This document shows positions 36,373 through 45,740 of a stretch of 64,000 bases of DNA, piece after piece. Origin of the DNA: Pseudomonas fluorescens (GTDB lineage Bacteria > Pseudomonadota > Gammaproteobacteria > Pseudomonadales > Pseudomonadaceae); assembly GCF_902498065.1 (NCBI RefSeq), contig NZ_CABVIR010000003.1, positions 372,001 through 436,000 of the forward strand. The letters run 5' to 3'. The position numbers and the translations under genes were made by a program. A model generated the notes under the pieces. It had not been told where the DNA came from and searched no databases. It saw only the letters and a list, made by a program, of their open reading frames with translations. Numbering within the stretch: the stretch's first letter is position 1; each line of letters begins with the position of its first letter.

Positions 36373-36984
36373 TTAAGAAGGTGTTTCAGTGCTTCGCTGC
36401 CACAACGAATAGTAGACGCGCCCGGATTTCTGCTCACGGTGCAGGCGCCAGTTGGCCGGCAGGCCGAGCGTAGAGGGTGCTGTTTCGCTTTCGGTGTACA
36501 CCCACGCGTCGTCCGCCAGCCATTGGCGCTCTTCCAGTAGCGTGCAAACGGCCGGCAACAGGTTCTGGTTGAACGGTGGGTCGAGGAACACCACGTCATA
36601 AGCGCTCGCGGCCTGGGTCTCCAGATAGCGCAAGGCATCGGCCGTCTGAATCTGGCCGGTGGTGCAGCGCAGGGTGCCCAGATGTTCCTTGATGCTTGAG
36701 ACCGCGATGTTGCTGGCGTCCAGCGCCTGGCCCATCGCAGCGCCACGGGACAGCGCTTCAAGGAACAGCGCGCCGCTGCCGGCGAATGGATCAAGTACCT
36801 TGGCGCCGGCGATGTAAGGCGCGAGCCAGTTGAACAGGGTTTCACGCACCCGGTCCGGCGTCGGACGCAAGCCCGGTGCATCGGGGAAGCTCAGCTTTCG
36901 GCTGCCCCATTCACCGCCGATGATGCGCAGTTGGTTCACGCCGTTGTGCACGTTGTGAACAGGTTTTTTAGGACGAGTGGCCAT
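36373..36984 (-). CDS. rsmD: 16S rRNA (guanine966-N2)-methyltransferase RsmD
   Basis: RsmD methylates G966 of 16S rRNA with S-adenosylmethionine. The 203-residue protein has the N-terminal RIIGGEWGSRKL, the RPTPDRVRETLFNWL segment, SAM motif VLDPFAGSGALFLEALSRGA and catalytic DPPFNQNLL. Its ATG overlaps the stop of the M16 partner gene by one base (TAATGG), so translation is coupled. The tail of a second copy lies at 33446-33544. Confidence 0.95.
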   Translation of the reverse strand: MATRPKKPVHNVHNGVNQLRIIGGEWGSRKLSFPDAPGLRPTPDRVRETLFNWLAPYIAGAKVLDPFAGSGALFLEALSRGAAMGQALDASNIAVSSIKEHLGTLRCTTGQIQTADALRYLETQAASAYDVVFLDPPFNQNLLPAVCTLLEERQWLADDAWVYTESETAPSTLGLPANWRLHREQKSGRVYYSLWQRSTETPS

Positions 36985-38474
36985 TAATGCTCCGGAACCC
37001 CGAGCGGCTGCTCGGCAGGTTTATCAGTAGGGGCCGGTAACGGCTTTTGCGGCACGGTCGGGCCAGCGCTGACGATGACCATTTTGTCCGTGCTCAGGTG
37101 TTTGTTCAGTGCGTTTTTGACTTGCTCGACGGTCAGGTTCTGGGACTGCTGCATGAAGTCCTCCAGATAACTCAGCGGCAAATTGTAGAAACCCATCGCG
37201 CCGAGCTGACCGACGATGTCGGCGTTGCTGGCGGTGGACAGCGGGAAGCTGCCGGCCAGTTCACGCTTGGCGTCGTCGAGTTCTTTCTCGGTCGGTCCGG
37301 TTTTAAGGTAGTCGGCGAGTACGTCTTGCACCAGTTTCAGCGTGCCTTCGCTCATCTCGGCGCGGGTTTGCAGGTTAATCATGAACGGGCCGCGCGCCTG
37401 CATCGGAGTGAAGCCCGAATAAACGCCGTAGGTCAGGCCGCGCTTCTCGCGCACTTCGCTCATCAAACGGGTGCCGAAGCCACCGCCGCCGAGGATTTGG
37501 TTGCCCATGGACAGGGCAGCGTAATCCGGGTCGTCACGGTCGATGCCCAGTTGCGCGAGCATCAGGTTGGTCTGCTTGGATGGAAACTCGATGTGGCCGA
37601 TGCTGGCTTTCGGTTCGGCAGGTTGCGGCAGTTTCGCCAGCGCCGGGCCTTTTGGCAGCGCGCCGGAGACTTGCGCAGCAATCGCCTCGGCTTCGGCGCG
37701 GGACAGGTCGCCCACCAGCGCAATCACCACGTTGCCGGCGGCGTAGGCTTTCTCATGGAACGCCTTCAACTGAGCCAGAGTGATGGCTGGAACGGTTTTC
37801 GCCGTGCCATCGCTGGAATGCGCGTACGGGTGATCGCCGTACAAGCGGTTCATCAGCTCGATACTGGCGAGTTTGCCGGGGTTCTGTTTCTGGTATTCGA
37901 AGCCGGCGAGCATCTGGTTCTTGATGCGCACAAACGAATCAGCGGGGAAGGTCGGTTTGCCGACGACTTCAGAGAACAGTTTCAGTGCCGGTTCGCGCTT
38001 GTCGGCGGCGCTAAGGCTGCGCAACGAGGCCAGCGCCATGTCCTTGAACGCGCCGTTGCCGAAGTCGGCACCCAGGCCTTCGAAGCCCTGAGCGATGGCG
38101 CCGACATCCTTGCCCGCCACACCTTCGTTAAGCATTGCGTTGGTCAGCACGGCGAGGCCCGGCGCATCGCCGTCCTGGCTGCTGCCGGCGGCGAAGATCA
38201 GGCGCATGTCGAACATCGGCAACTCGCGGGCTTCGACGAACAGCACCTTGGCGCCTTCGGCGGTGTTCCAGGTTTGCACGTTGAGCGAGCGGCGACTCGG
38301 CGCCTTGCCGTCGAGCTCGGCCAGCGATTGCAGTTTCTGGCTGGACTTGGCCTTGTCGAGGGCCTCGCTGGCGTTGGAATCATCGGTCTTGGAGAAATAG
38401 AAGATCGCCGAGCCGATCAGTGCGACAGCGATCAGGCCGATCAAGGCCAGACGTGGTTTTTTACGCTCACTCAT
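36984..38474 (-). CDS. M16-family peptidase partner subunit, membrane-anchored
   Basis: This 496-residue protein has a short basic N-terminus and one membrane helix (LALIGLIAVALIGSAIFYF, about 11-29), with the rest outside in the periplasm. At the place of HxxEH it reads GLAVLTNAMLNEG, so it lacks the zinc site. It keeps the second-subunit Arg/Tyr pair region (RLMSEVREKRGLTYGVYS). It is the structural partner of the zinc subunit encoded just upstream, with an 8-base overlap. The ATG at 38474 is chosen over one 8 codons earlier because it gives MSERKKPRLAL with the usual anchor spacing. Substrate unknown. Confidence 0.88.
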   Translation of the reverse strand: MSERKKPRLALIGLIAVALIGSAIFYFSKTDDSNASEALDKAKSSQKLQSLAELDGKAPSRRSLNVQTWNTAEGAKVLFVEARELPMFDMRLIFAAGSSQDGDAPGLAVLTNAMLNEGVAGKDVGAIAQGFEGLGADFGNGAFKDMALASLRSLSAADKREPALKLFSEVVGKPTFPADSFVRIKNQMLAGFEYQKQNPGKLASIELMNRLYGDHPYAHSSDGTAKTVPAITLAQLKAFHEKAYAAGNVVIALVGDLSRAEAEAIAAQVSGALPKGPALAKLPQPAEPKASIGHIEFPSKQTNLMLAQLGIDRDDPDYAALSMGNQILGGGGFGTRLMSEVREKRGLTYGVYSGFTPMQARGPFMINLQTRAEMSEGTLKLVQDVLADYLKTGPTEKELDDAKRELAGSFPLSTASNADIVGQLGAMGFYNLPLSYLEDFMQQSQNLTVEQVKNALNKHLSTDKMVIVSAGPTVPQKPLPAPTDKPAEQPLGVPEH

Positions 38475-39822
38475 GAGTCGTCTCCAGTGGCAGGACATGG
38501 GCGACGCTGAGACGTTCGCGGGTGAAATACAGCTTGGCGGCTTTCTGGATGTCCTCTGGCGTGACGCTTTCCAGTTCGGCCAGTTCGGTGTCCATCAGTT
38601 TCCACGACAGGCCGACCGTTTCCAGTTGACCGATGGCGGTGGCCTGGCTGGTGATCGAGTCACGCTCGTAAACCAGGCCGGCAATCACCTGAGCCCGCAC
38701 GCGCTCCAGCTCTTCGGTGGACGGCGCGGTGGTTTTCAGCTGTTCGAGCAGCTTCCACAAACCCGCTTCGGCCTGGGCCATGGTTTTGTTTTTCTGAGTG
38801 TTCGGGGTTGCCGAAAGCGTGAACAGGCTGTCGCCGCGGGTGTAGGCGTCGTAGCTCGACGAGCCACCGGACACCAGCTCTTCGCCGCGCTCCAGTTGCG
38901 TCGGGATACGCCCGCTGTAGCCGCCATCGAGCAGGGCCGAGATCAGGCGCAAGGCGTTGACCGAGCGTTTGTCTTCGGCGGTGGCGATGCTCGGCACGTT
39001 AAAGCCCAGCATCAGGCTCGGCAGTTGGGTCTGCACGTGCAGGGTAATCTGCCGTTCGCCGGGCTCGGCCAGTTCGACCGGTTTTTTCGCCGGTGGCACG
39101 TCGCGTTTGGCGATCGGGCCGAAGTAGCGTTGGGCCAGGGTTTTCACTTCGTCCGGCGTCACGTCACCCACCACCACCAGCGTGGCGTTGTTCGGTACGT
39201 ACCAGGATTGGTACCAGTGGCGCAGCTCTTCGACTTTCATGCGGTCCAGGTCCGCCATCCAGCCGATGGTCGGCGTGTGGTAGCCGCTGGCCGGGTAGGC
39301 CATGGCCTTGAAGCGTTCGTAGGCCTTGGACATCGGCTTGTCGTCGGTGCGCAGACGACGTTCTTCTTTAATGACTTCGATCTCGCGGGCGAACTCGTCG
39401 GCCGGCAGGCGCAGGCTGGCCATGCGGTCGGCTTCGAGTTCGAAGGCCACGCCCAGACGGTCGCGGGCCAGCACTTGATAGTAGGCGGTGAAGTCGTCGC
39501 TGGTGAACGCGTTCTCTTCGGCGCCAAGGTCGCGCAGGATCAGCGAGGCCTCGCCGGGGCCGACTTTCTCGCTGCCCTTGAACATCATGTGCTCCAGGGC
39601 GTGGGACAAACCGGTCTGCCCTGGCGTCTCGTAGCTGGAACCGACCTTGTACCAGACCTGGGAAACCACCACCGGTGCACGATGGTCTTCACGCACGACG
39701 ACCTTCAGACCGTTGTCGAGGGTGAATTCGTGGGTGGGTTGCGGATCGGCAGCGAGGGCTGAAAGTGGCAGACAAACTGTGCTGAGCAGCAGGCCTGCAG
39801 CGCGGCGGGCTAGAGCATTCAT
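38467..39822 (-). CDS. M16-family zinc peptidase, periplasmic
   Basis: The 451-residue product has a signal peptide (MNALARRAAGLLLSTVCLPL, then SALAA) and the inverted zinc motif H74-A-L-E77-H78 followed by the distal glutamate in IKEERR. The fold is the first two M16 domains (half of a pitrilysin-like clamshell). With the non-catalytic partner encoded 8 bases overlapping downstream, it should form a heterodimeric periplasmic protease. P. aeruginosa has the same pair next to ftsY (divergent). The natural substrate is not known. Confidence 0.9.
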   Translation of the reverse strand: MNALARRAAGLLLSTVCLPLSALAADPQPTHEFTLDNGLKVVVREDHRAPVVVSQVWYKVGSSYETPGQTGLSHALEHMMFKGSEKVGPGEASLILRDLGAEENAFTSDDFTAYYQVLARDRLGVAFELEADRMASLRLPADEFAREIEVIKEERRLRTDDKPMSKAYERFKAMAYPASGYHTPTIGWMADLDRMKVEELRHWYQSWYVPNNATLVVVGDVTPDEVKTLAQRYFGPIAKRDVPPAKKPVELAEPGERQITLHVQTQLPSLMLGFNVPSIATAEDKRSVNALRLISALLDGGYSGRIPTQLERGEELVSGGSSSYDAYTRGDSLFTLSATPNTQKNKTMAQAEAGLWKLLEQLKTTAPSTEELERVRAQVIAGLVYERDSITSQATAIGQLETVGLSWKLMDTELAELESVTPEDIQKAAKLYFTRERLSVAHVLPLETTHE

Positions 39823-40166
39823 TCGTTTTTAAACCTGTTGAGCTGCCCGCTTGTTCTTAGCGTCGGCGGGCGAGAGGGTGCTAGGATACTGATCCGTTTT
39901 ACTGGCGGCCACGCCTATCAGGCCTTTGATCGGTCAGCAGGTTGTTTGGGTTTGCGTCGGAAGCTTTGAGTTTGTCAGCTAAACTCTGCGTTTTCGCCGA
40001 CGATGCCGTTCCAGTCCTTCGTATTAGTCGACCTTTGAGGCGCTGTTTGCACCTCTACAAAATGTTGCGCGTGAACAAGCTGGGTCAATCGCAGTCTGTT
40101 CTGCATCGAATATTTATTTGCCGAGGCGCCCTTTGGCGCGTCGCTACTGTGAGATAGCCGTCCTCC
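39823..40166. other. Gene-free divergent region between the M16 pair and ftsY
   Basis: This 344-base gap is the only one over 300 bases. It must hold the promoters for the M16-rsmD genes and for ftsYEX. AT-rich patches occur around 39960-39990 (TTGAGTTTGTCAGCTAAACT) and 40105-40120 (AATATTTATTTG). A small frame at 39942-40157 has no family features and I do not call it. No REP element or RNA gene is seen. Confidence 0.5.
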
Positions 40167-41639
40167 ATGTTTGGTTCCAACGACGACAAGAAAGCCCCAG
40201 CTGCGGCTGGCGAGAAGAAAAGCCTGTTCGGATGGCTGCGCAAAAAGCCGCAGGAAACCGTCGTCGAACAGCCACAACCCATTCCTGAGCCAGAACCTGC
40301 ACCGGTAATAGATGAAGCGCCGGCGCCGGTCGTCTTGCCGATCGCCGAGCCGGTGCTGCAACCGGTGGTTGAGGCACAACCTGAAGTTGTGGCTGAACAG
40401 CCGCAGACCCCAGCCGCCGAGCCGTGGCTGACATTGCCGGTGGCGGAAGAGCCGGTGGCATTGGTTGAGGACGAGTTGGCGCCGCACTTTACGCCGCCGA
40501 TTCCAGCGCCGAGCGCGTTTTCTCCTGCGCCGGTTCAGGTGCCAGTGATTGAGCCGGTTGTTGTGGCCGAGCCTGCGCCGGTTGTTCCAGAGCCTGTGAT
40601 TCCAGCCTTTGTTGCGCCGGTTGTTCAAGCGCCAGAGCCTGCACCGGTCGCCGCGCCCGTCGTGCCGGTCGAAACACCCGCAGAGCCTGCGCGCACCGAA
40701 GAAACCAAAGCCGGTTTCTTCGCCCGCCTCAAGCAAGGCCTGTCCAAGACCAGCGCCAGCATCGGCGAAGGCATGGCCAGTCTGTTCCTCGGCAAAAAAA
40801 TCATCGATGACGAGCTGCTCGAAGACATCGAAACCCGTCTGCTGACCGCCGACGTTGGCGTTGAAGCCACTTCGGTGATCATCCAGCGCCTTACCCAAAA
40901 GGTTGCGCGTAAAGAGCTGGCGGATGCCGACGCTCTCTACAAGTCCCTGCAGGCTGAACTGGCGGCGATGCTCAAACCCGTCGAGCAACCGCTGAAAATA
41001 ACCTCGCAGAACAAGCCGTTCGTGATCCTCGTGGTCGGCGTCAACGGCGCCGGCAAGACCACCACCATCGGCAAACTGGCGAAGAAGCTGCAGCTCGAAG
41101 GCAAGAAAGTCATGCTGGCGGCGGGCGATACCTTCCGCGCAGCAGCGGTGGAGCAATTGCAGGTCTGGGGCGAGCGCAACAAGATTCCAGTCATCGCCCA
41201 GCACACTGGCGCCGACTCGGCTTCGGTGATCTTCGACGCCGTTCAGGCTGCCAAGGCCCGTGGTATCGACGTGTTGATCGCCGACACCGCCGGTCGTCTG
41301 CACACCAAAGACAATCTGATGGAAGAGCTGAAGAAAGTGCGCCGGGTCATCGGCAAGCTCGACGCCGACGCGCCCCACGAAGTGCTGTTGGTGCTCGACG
41401 CCGGCACCGGGCAGAACGCCATCAGCCAGGCCAAGCAATTCAACCAGACGGTCGAACTGACTGGCCTGGCGCTGACCAAGCTCGACGGCACCGCCAAGGG
41501 CGGGGTGATTTTCGCCCTGGCCAAGCAGTTTGGCCTGCCGATCCGCTACATCGGCGTCGGTGAAGGCATCGATGACTTGCGTACTTTTGAAGCAGAACCC
41601 TTTGTCCAGGCACTGTTTGCCGAGCGGGAGCGTTCATGA
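40167..41639 (+). CDS. ftsY: Signal recognition particle receptor FtsY
   Basis: FtsY docks ribosome-SRP complexes at the inner membrane. The 490-residue protein has a long acidic, Pro/Val/Ala/Glu-rich A domain (about 30-180), then the N helical bundle and the GTPase G domain with P-loop GVNGAGKTT (291-299), DTAGR, and TKLDGTAKGG. The N-terminal KKSLFGWLRKK is a basic amphipathic membrane-targeting helix. The stop overlaps ftsE by 4 bases (ATGA), the standard ftsYEX operon. Confidence 0.96.
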   Translation: MFGSNDDKKAPAAAGEKKSLFGWLRKKPQETVVEQPQPIPEPEPAPVIDEAPAPVVLPIAEPVLQPVVEAQPEVVAEQPQTPAAEPWLTLPVAEEPVALVEDELAPHFTPPIPAPSAFSPAPVQVPVIEPVVVAEPAPVVPEPVIPAFVAPVVQAPEPAPVAAPVVPVETPAEPARTEETKAGFFARLKQGLSKTSASIGEGMASLFLGKKIIDDELLEDIETRLLTADVGVEATSVIIQRLTQKVARKELADADALYKSLQAELAAMLKPVEQPLKITSQNKPFVILVVGVNGAGKTTTIGKLAKKLQLEGKKVMLAAGDTFRAAAVEQLQVWGERNKIPVIAQHTGADSASVIFDAVQAAKARGIDVLIADTAGRLHTKDNLMEELKKVRRVIGKLDADAPHEVLLVLDAGTGQNAISQAKQFNQTVELTGLALTKLDGTAKGGVIFALAKQFGLPIRYIGVGEGIDDLRTFEAEPFVQALFAERERS

Positions 41640-42307
41640 TTCGTTTCGAGCAGGTCGGTAAACGCTACCCGAACGGTCACGTCGGCTTGCATGAGCTGAG
41701 CTTTCGAGTCCGTCGGGGCGAATTCTTGTTTGTGACCGGCCACTCTGGCGCCGGTAAAAGCACCTTGTTGCGTCTGCTGCTGGCCATGGAGCGGCCGACC
41801 ACCGGCAAATTATTGCTCGCGGGCCAAGACCTCGGCACCATCAGCAACGCGCAGATTCCTTACCTGCGTCGGCAGATCGGTGTGGTGTTCCAGAACCACC
41901 AGTTGCTGTTCGATCGCACTGTGTTCAACAACGTCGCACTGCCGTTGCAGATTCTGGGTCTGTCCAAAGCCGAAATCGCCAAGCGTGTGGATTCGGCCCT
42001 GGAGCGCGTGGCGCTGTCGGACAAGACCGATCTGTACCCCGGCGACCTGTCCACCGGCCAGCAGCAGCGCGTCGGCATCGCCCGCGCCATCGTTCACCGC
42101 CCGGCCTTGCTGCTGGCGGATGAGCCGACCGGTAACCTCGACCCGCGTCTGGCGGCCGAAATCATGGGCGTGTTCGAAGACATCAACCGTCTGGGCACCA
42201 GCGTGCTGATCGCCAGCCACGACCTGGCCCTGATCGCTCGCATGCGTCACCGCATGCTGACCCTGCAACGCGGCCGACTGATCGGCGACGGGGAGGCCGG
42301 CGTATGA
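41636..42307 (+). CDS. ftsE: Cell-division ABC ATPase FtsE
   Basis: FtsE, with FtsX, couples the divisome to peptidoglycan hydrolases at the septum. The 223-residue ATPase has Walker A GHSGAGKST (about 36-44), signature LSTGQQQRVGIARA, and Walker B LLLADEPTGNLD. It overlaps ftsY by 4 bases and ftsX by 4 bases, so the three are translationally coupled. Confidence 0.96.
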   Translation: MIRFEQVGKRYPNGHVGLHELSFRVRRGEFLFVTGHSGAGKSTLLRLLLAMERPTTGKLLLAGQDLGTISNAQIPYLRRQIGVVFQNHQLLFDRTVFNNVALPLQILGLSKAEIAKRVDSALERVALSDKTDLYPGDLSTGQQQRVGIARAIVHRPALLLADEPTGNLDPRLAAEIMGVFEDINRLGTSVLIASHDLALIARMRHRMLTLQRGRLIGDGEAGV

Positions 42308-43326
42308 GTGCGACACGCAGCCCCAAGGTTTCCGAGCGCGTGGCGCCGAAAGCCGCCGATCCGCAACCGCAGAAGAAAAAACGCGACGATGACGACGGCC
42401 CGGACTTTGCCACGCTGTTCCGTGCCTGGATTGAAAGCCATCGCGCCAGTCTGCTGGACAGCCTGCGTCGCCTGGGCAAGCAGCCCATCGGCAGTTTCTT
42501 CACCTGCATGGTGATGGCGGTGGCCCTGAGTTTGCCAATGGGTCTGTCACTTTTGCTAAGTAATGTGGAACGTCTCGGCGGTTCCTGGCAGCGAGCGGCG
42601 CAGATTTCCCTGTACCTGCAACTTGAGGTCAGCCCGGCTGAAGGCGAGTCGTTGCGCGACCAGATCAAAGGCATTCCGGGCGTCGCCGATGCTGAATATG
42701 TCGGCCGCGATCAGGCGCTGGAAGAGTTCCAGCAACAGTCCGGTCTGGGTGAGGCGTTGAAGGAATTGCCGGAAAACCCGTTGCCAGGCGTGGTGCTGGT
42801 GACCCCGAACGAGGTCGACAAGCCTGCGCTTGAAGCATTACGACAAAAACTTTCCGAGCTGCCGAAGGTACAACAGGCGCAACTTGATCTAGTCTGGGTC
42901 GAGCGTCTGGCAGCCATCCTCAAGCTGGGTGACCGTTTTGTCTTCGGTCTGACCGTGCTTCTGGTTTCTGCATTACTTTTGGTGATAGGCAATACCATTC
43001 GTCTTCATATTGAAAACCGCCGCACAGAGATAGAAGTGATTAAACTCGTCGGCGGCACTGACAGTTATGTGCGCAGGCCCTTTCTGTACATGGGCGCGTT
43101 GTATGGCTTCGGTGCGGGGATACTTTCCTGGGGCGTATTGGCGTTCGGCCTGAACTGGCTGAACGAGGCAGTGGTTGGACTGGCCGGTTTGTACGGCAGT
43201 AATTTTGCGCTGGCCGGAGTGCCAGTAGCCGACGGTCTGTCTCTCTTGCTTGGCGCGGTGCTGTTGGGGTATATCGGTGCATGGATTGCAGTCGCACGCC
43301 ACCTGAGGGAGCTTGCGCCTAAGTAG
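42304..43326 (+). CDS. ftsX: Cell-division membrane protein FtsX
   Basis: The 340-residue permease-like protein has a charged cytoplasmic N-terminus ([14 protein letters not shown]), a first membrane helix (about 65-87), a large periplasmic loop that would contact an amidase activator, and three C-terminal helices (about 205-230, 255-280, 305-330). It works with FtsE. The gene ends 112 bases before rpoH, where a sigma-E-like promoter lies. Confidence 0.95.
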   Translation: MSATRSPKVSERVAPKAADPQPQKKKRDDDDGPDFATLFRAWIESHRASLLDSLRRLGKQPIGSFFTCMVMAVALSLPMGLSLLLSNVERLGGSWQRAAQISLYLQLEVSPAEGESLRDQIKGIPGVADAEYVGRDQALEEFQQQSGLGEALKELPENPLPGVVLVTPNEVDKPALEALRQKLSELPKVQQAQLDLVWVERLAAILKLGDRFVFGLTVLLVSALLLVIGNTIRLHIENRRTEIEVIKLVGGTDSYVRRPFLYMGALYGFGAGILSWGVLAFGLNWLNEAVVGLAGLYGSNFALAGVPVADGLSLLLGAVLLGYIGAWIAVARHLRELAPK

Positions 43327-43362
43327 TATCACTTTGCTCGTATTGACCTTTCAGCGTTTTTG

Positions 43363-43390
43363 GGAACTTGTCTTTCGGTTTCCGGTCAAT
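43363..43390 (+). promoter_or_regulatory. Candidate sigma-E/AlgU promoter of rpoH
   Basis: GGAACTT (43363-43369) followed 16 bases later by TCAAT resembles the AlgU/sigma-E pattern GAACTT-N16-TCtgA. In P. aeruginosa rpoH is known to have an AlgU-dependent promoter, so position and sequence agree. The -10 part is a weak match. Confidence 0.5.
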
Positions 43391-43438
43391 TTTCGCAGTG
43401 CTGAACTGCACGAGTTTGTAAGACGGAGGTTTTTTCGT

Positions 43439-44293
43439 ATGACCAATTCTTTGCAACCTGCATATGCTCTGGTCCCGGGTGCGAACCTGGAGGCCTATGT
43501 GCACACCGTGAACAGCATTCCATTGCTGACGCCGGAGCAGGAGCGTGAACTGGCCGAGAGTCTCTACTATGAGCAGGATTTGGGGGCGGCTCGGCAGATG
43601 GTGCTCGCCCACCTGCGTTTTGTCGTACATATCGCCCGTAGCTATTCCGGCTACGGTCTGGCTCAGGCTGACCTGATCCAGGAAGGTAACGTCGGCCTGA
43701 TGAAGGCCGTGAAGCGCTTCAACCCGGAAATGGGTGTGCGCCTGGTGTCGTTCGCTGTGCACTGGATCAAGGCGGAAATTCACGAGTTCATCCTGCGCAA
43801 CTGGCGCATTGTGAAAGTCGCGACCACCAAGGCCCAGCGCAAACTGTTCTTCAACCTGCGCAGCCAGAAGAAACGCCTGGCGTGGCTGAACAACGAGGAA
43901 GTCCACCGTGTGGCGGAAAGCCTCGGCGTGGAGCCGCGGGAAGTGCGCGAGATGGAAAGTCGCCTGACCGGCCATGACATGGCCTTCGACCCGGCCGCAG
44001 AAGCGGACGATGACAGCGCTTTCCAATCGCCGGCCAACTATCTGGAAGACCACCGGTACGATCCGGCCCGTCAACTGGAAGATGCTGACTGGAGCGACAA
44101 CTCCAACCACAACCTGCACGAAGCGCTGGAAGTGCTGGACGACCGCAGCCGTGACATCCTTTATCAGCGCTGGTTGGCTGAAGAGAAAGCCACGCTGCAC
44201 GACCTGGCGCAAAAGTACAACGTGTCGGCCGAGCGTATTCGTCAGCTCGAGAAGAGTGCGATGAACAAGCTCAAGTTGTCGATCGCCGCCTAA
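43439..44293 (+). CDS. rpoH: RNA polymerase heat-shock sigma factor RpoH (sigma-32)
   Basis: RpoH directs transcription of chaperone and protease genes after heat shock. The 284-residue sigma factor has region 2 ([20 protein letters not shown]), the RpoH-specific box around [15 protein letters not shown], and region 4 with [20 protein letters not shown]. The start [20 protein letters not shown], with GGAGG 10 bases upstream, matches the family; the open frame 42 codons earlier is not used. It follows ftsYEX and ends at a strong terminator. Confidence 0.96.
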   Translation: MTNSLQPAYALVPGANLEAYVHTVNSIPLLTPEQERELAESLYYEQDLGAARQMVLAHLRFVVHIARSYSGYGLAQADLIQEGNVGLMKAVKRFNPEMGVRLVSFAVHWIKAEIHEFILRNWRIVKVATTKAQRKLFFNLRSQKKRLAWLNNEEVHRVAESLGVEPREVREMESRLTGHDMAFDPAAEADDDSAFQSPANYLEDHRYDPARQLEDADWSDNSNHNLHEALEVLDDRSRDILYQRWLAEEKATLHDLAQKYNVSAERIRQLEKSAMNKLKLSIAA

Positions 44294-44307
44294 GCTGCGA
44301 GAAGGCA

Positions 44308-44344
44308 ATAAAAAACGCCCCGATCATTGATCGGGGCGTTTTTG
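44308..44344 (+). terminator. Rho-independent terminator after rpoH
   Basis: AAAAAACGCCCCGATCA-T-TGATCGGGGCGTTTTTG has a perfect stem with A and T runs and lies 15 bases after the rpoH stop. It can also work for the opposite strand. Confidence 0.95.
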
Positions 44345-44376
44345 TTTGTGCCCATTTATCCGGCTGGCGCCGGCCC

Positions 44377-44470
44377 CTGTGGGAGCGAGCCTGCTCGCGA
44401 TGGCGTCAGGTCAGTCGGTACAGATGTTGAATAATCTACCGCTATCGCGAGCAGGCTCGCTCCCACAGGA
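44377..44470. repeat. REP inverted pair i
   Basis: Two facing GAGCGAGCCTGCTCGCGA arms lie at the convergent rpoH/mtgA junction. The spacer contains GATGTTGAAT, as in the pairs at 1249 and 47547. Confidence 0.9.
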
Positions 44471-44481
44471 GATTTGCAGTG

Positions 44482-45204
44482 TTATTGAGACCAAGGCGCC
44501 CGGCGCGAATCGTTGAGGCCCAGCAGATAGCTGTCGCCCCCCAACTGACTCATCTGCTGCCGGATCCAGCCAGCCCGTCGTGCAACATAGTTAGTCGGAT
44601 GACTCGCACTCCAAAACCTTGGATTAGGCAGCACCGCAGCCAGCAAACTCGCCTGTTGCCGGGACAGCGACTTGGCGCCAACACTAAAGTGATGCCGAGC
44701 CGCCGCTTCCGCGCCAAACACTCCGTCATCCCACTCGACGCTGTTCAGGTACACCTCAAGAATCCGCTGCTTGGGCCAGAACACTTCGATCAGCCCGGTA
44801 AACCAGGCTTCCAGGCCTTTGCGCAGCCAGCTACGGCCAGACCACAAAAACAGGTTTTTCGACACTTGCTGGCTCAAAGTACTGGCACCGCGAACCGAAC
44901 CACCCAGGTCGTTGTGCGCCAATGCGGCGCGGATCGCACCAATGTCAAAACCCCAATGCTCCGGGAATTTCTGATCCTCACCGGCAATTACCGCCACCTT
45001 CAGGTCGTCGGATATTTCATCCCAGGGTTTCCAGGTGCGTTGCAGATCAATGGGTTCGCCATCGAACCAGGATTCGATCTTGCGCTCGACCATCAGCGCC
45101 GTGCCCGGTGGTGGTACCACGCGAAAAATCAGCACCAGCAATACGCTGCCACCCGCGAACCAGAGCACGGCTTTTGTAAATCGTCGTAAAAATAAACGCA
45201 GCAT
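44482..45204 (-). CDS. mtgA: Monofunctional peptidoglycan glycosyltransferase MtgA
   Basis: MtgA polymerises lipid II into glycan strands. The 240-residue protein has one N-terminal membrane helix (about 12-30) and a GT51 domain with the catalytic glutamate in VIAGEDQKFPEHWGFD, the RGASTLSQQVSKNLFLW motif and KQRILEVYLNSVEW. No transpeptidase domain follows, so it is the monofunctional type. Divergent to the DUF423 gene. Confidence 0.94.
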   Translation of the reverse strand: MLRLFLRRFTKAVLWFAGGSVLLVLIFRVVPPPGTALMVERKIESWFDGEPIDLQRTWKPWDEISDDLKVAVIAGEDQKFPEHWGFDIGAIRAALAHNDLGGSVRGASTLSQQVSKNLFLWSGRSWLRKGLEAWFTGLIEVFWPKQRILEVYLNSVEWDDGVFGAEAAARHHFSVGAKSLSRQQASLLAAVLPNPRFWSASHPTNYVARRAGWIRQQMSQLGGDSYLLGLNDSRRAPWSQ

Positions 45205-45278
45205 AGAGATGGCTTGGCCGAACCCGTTGAGCGGGCCATTATACAGACCCTGTTGATCGAGTCTGACTGGAGTTCTTC

Positions 45279-45650
45279 ATGCTGCGTGGCTTTCTGATGC
45301 TGGCCGCTTTCTTCGGCTTCACCGGCGTTGCCCTTGGTGCATTCGCCGCCCATGGCCTGAAAAACCGTCTGACGCCTGAATACTTGGCAATCTTCCACAC
45401 CGGTGTCACTTACCAACTGGTGCACACCCTGGCCCTGTTGGGTATTGCGCTGGTGGCCACGCAGGTTCAGGGGCGCTTGATCACCTGGGCCGGCGCTTCG
45501 TTTGCCATCGGTATTGTGCTGTTTTCCGGCAGCCTGTACCTGTTGACCCTGACTGGCGTCAGCAAGCTTGGGATCATCACACCCTTCGGCGGCCTGGCAT
45601 TCCTGGTCGGCTGGCTCTGCCTGGGCCTTGCCGCCTGGCGGTTGAGCTGA
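45279..45650 (+). CDS. DUF423 membrane protein (YgdD-like)
   Basis: The 123-residue inner-membrane protein has four hydrophobic segments and the family marks FAAHGLKNRLTPEYLAIFHTGVTYQLVHTL and GGLAFLVGWLCLG (split across the sequence). Its function is not established in any species I know. It lies between mtgA and thiS as in other pseudomonads. Confidence 0.9.
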   Translation: MLRGFLMLAAFFGFTGVALGAFAAHGLKNRLTPEYLAIFHTGVTYQLVHTLALLGIALVATQVQGRLITWAGASFAIGIVLFSGSLYLLTLTGVSKLGIITPFGGLAFLVGWLCLGLAAWRLS

Positions 45651-45740
45651 CCGGGCGGTCCATTTCATGACGAATGGCTTGGGTCGCCAAGACTGATCGG
45701 GCTAGAATGCCAGCCCCTAAAAATGATGGCGGCATTCGGC

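Noticed and set aside
37047..39762. Two long plus-strand open frames across the M16 pair
   Set aside because: Both are reverse-strand shadows of well-supported M16 genes. The paralogous M16 copy at 33545-36226 gives similar shadows, which shows they come from the coding strand.
39942..40157. Possible 71-codon gene upstream of ftsY
   Set aside because: No ribosome binding site, no hydrophobic or family pattern, and it lies where the ftsY promoter must be.
40260..40690. Pro/Val/Ala/Glu repeats as a possible separate structural protein
   Set aside because: They lie in frame in the A domain of FtsY, which is normally acidic and of low complexity.
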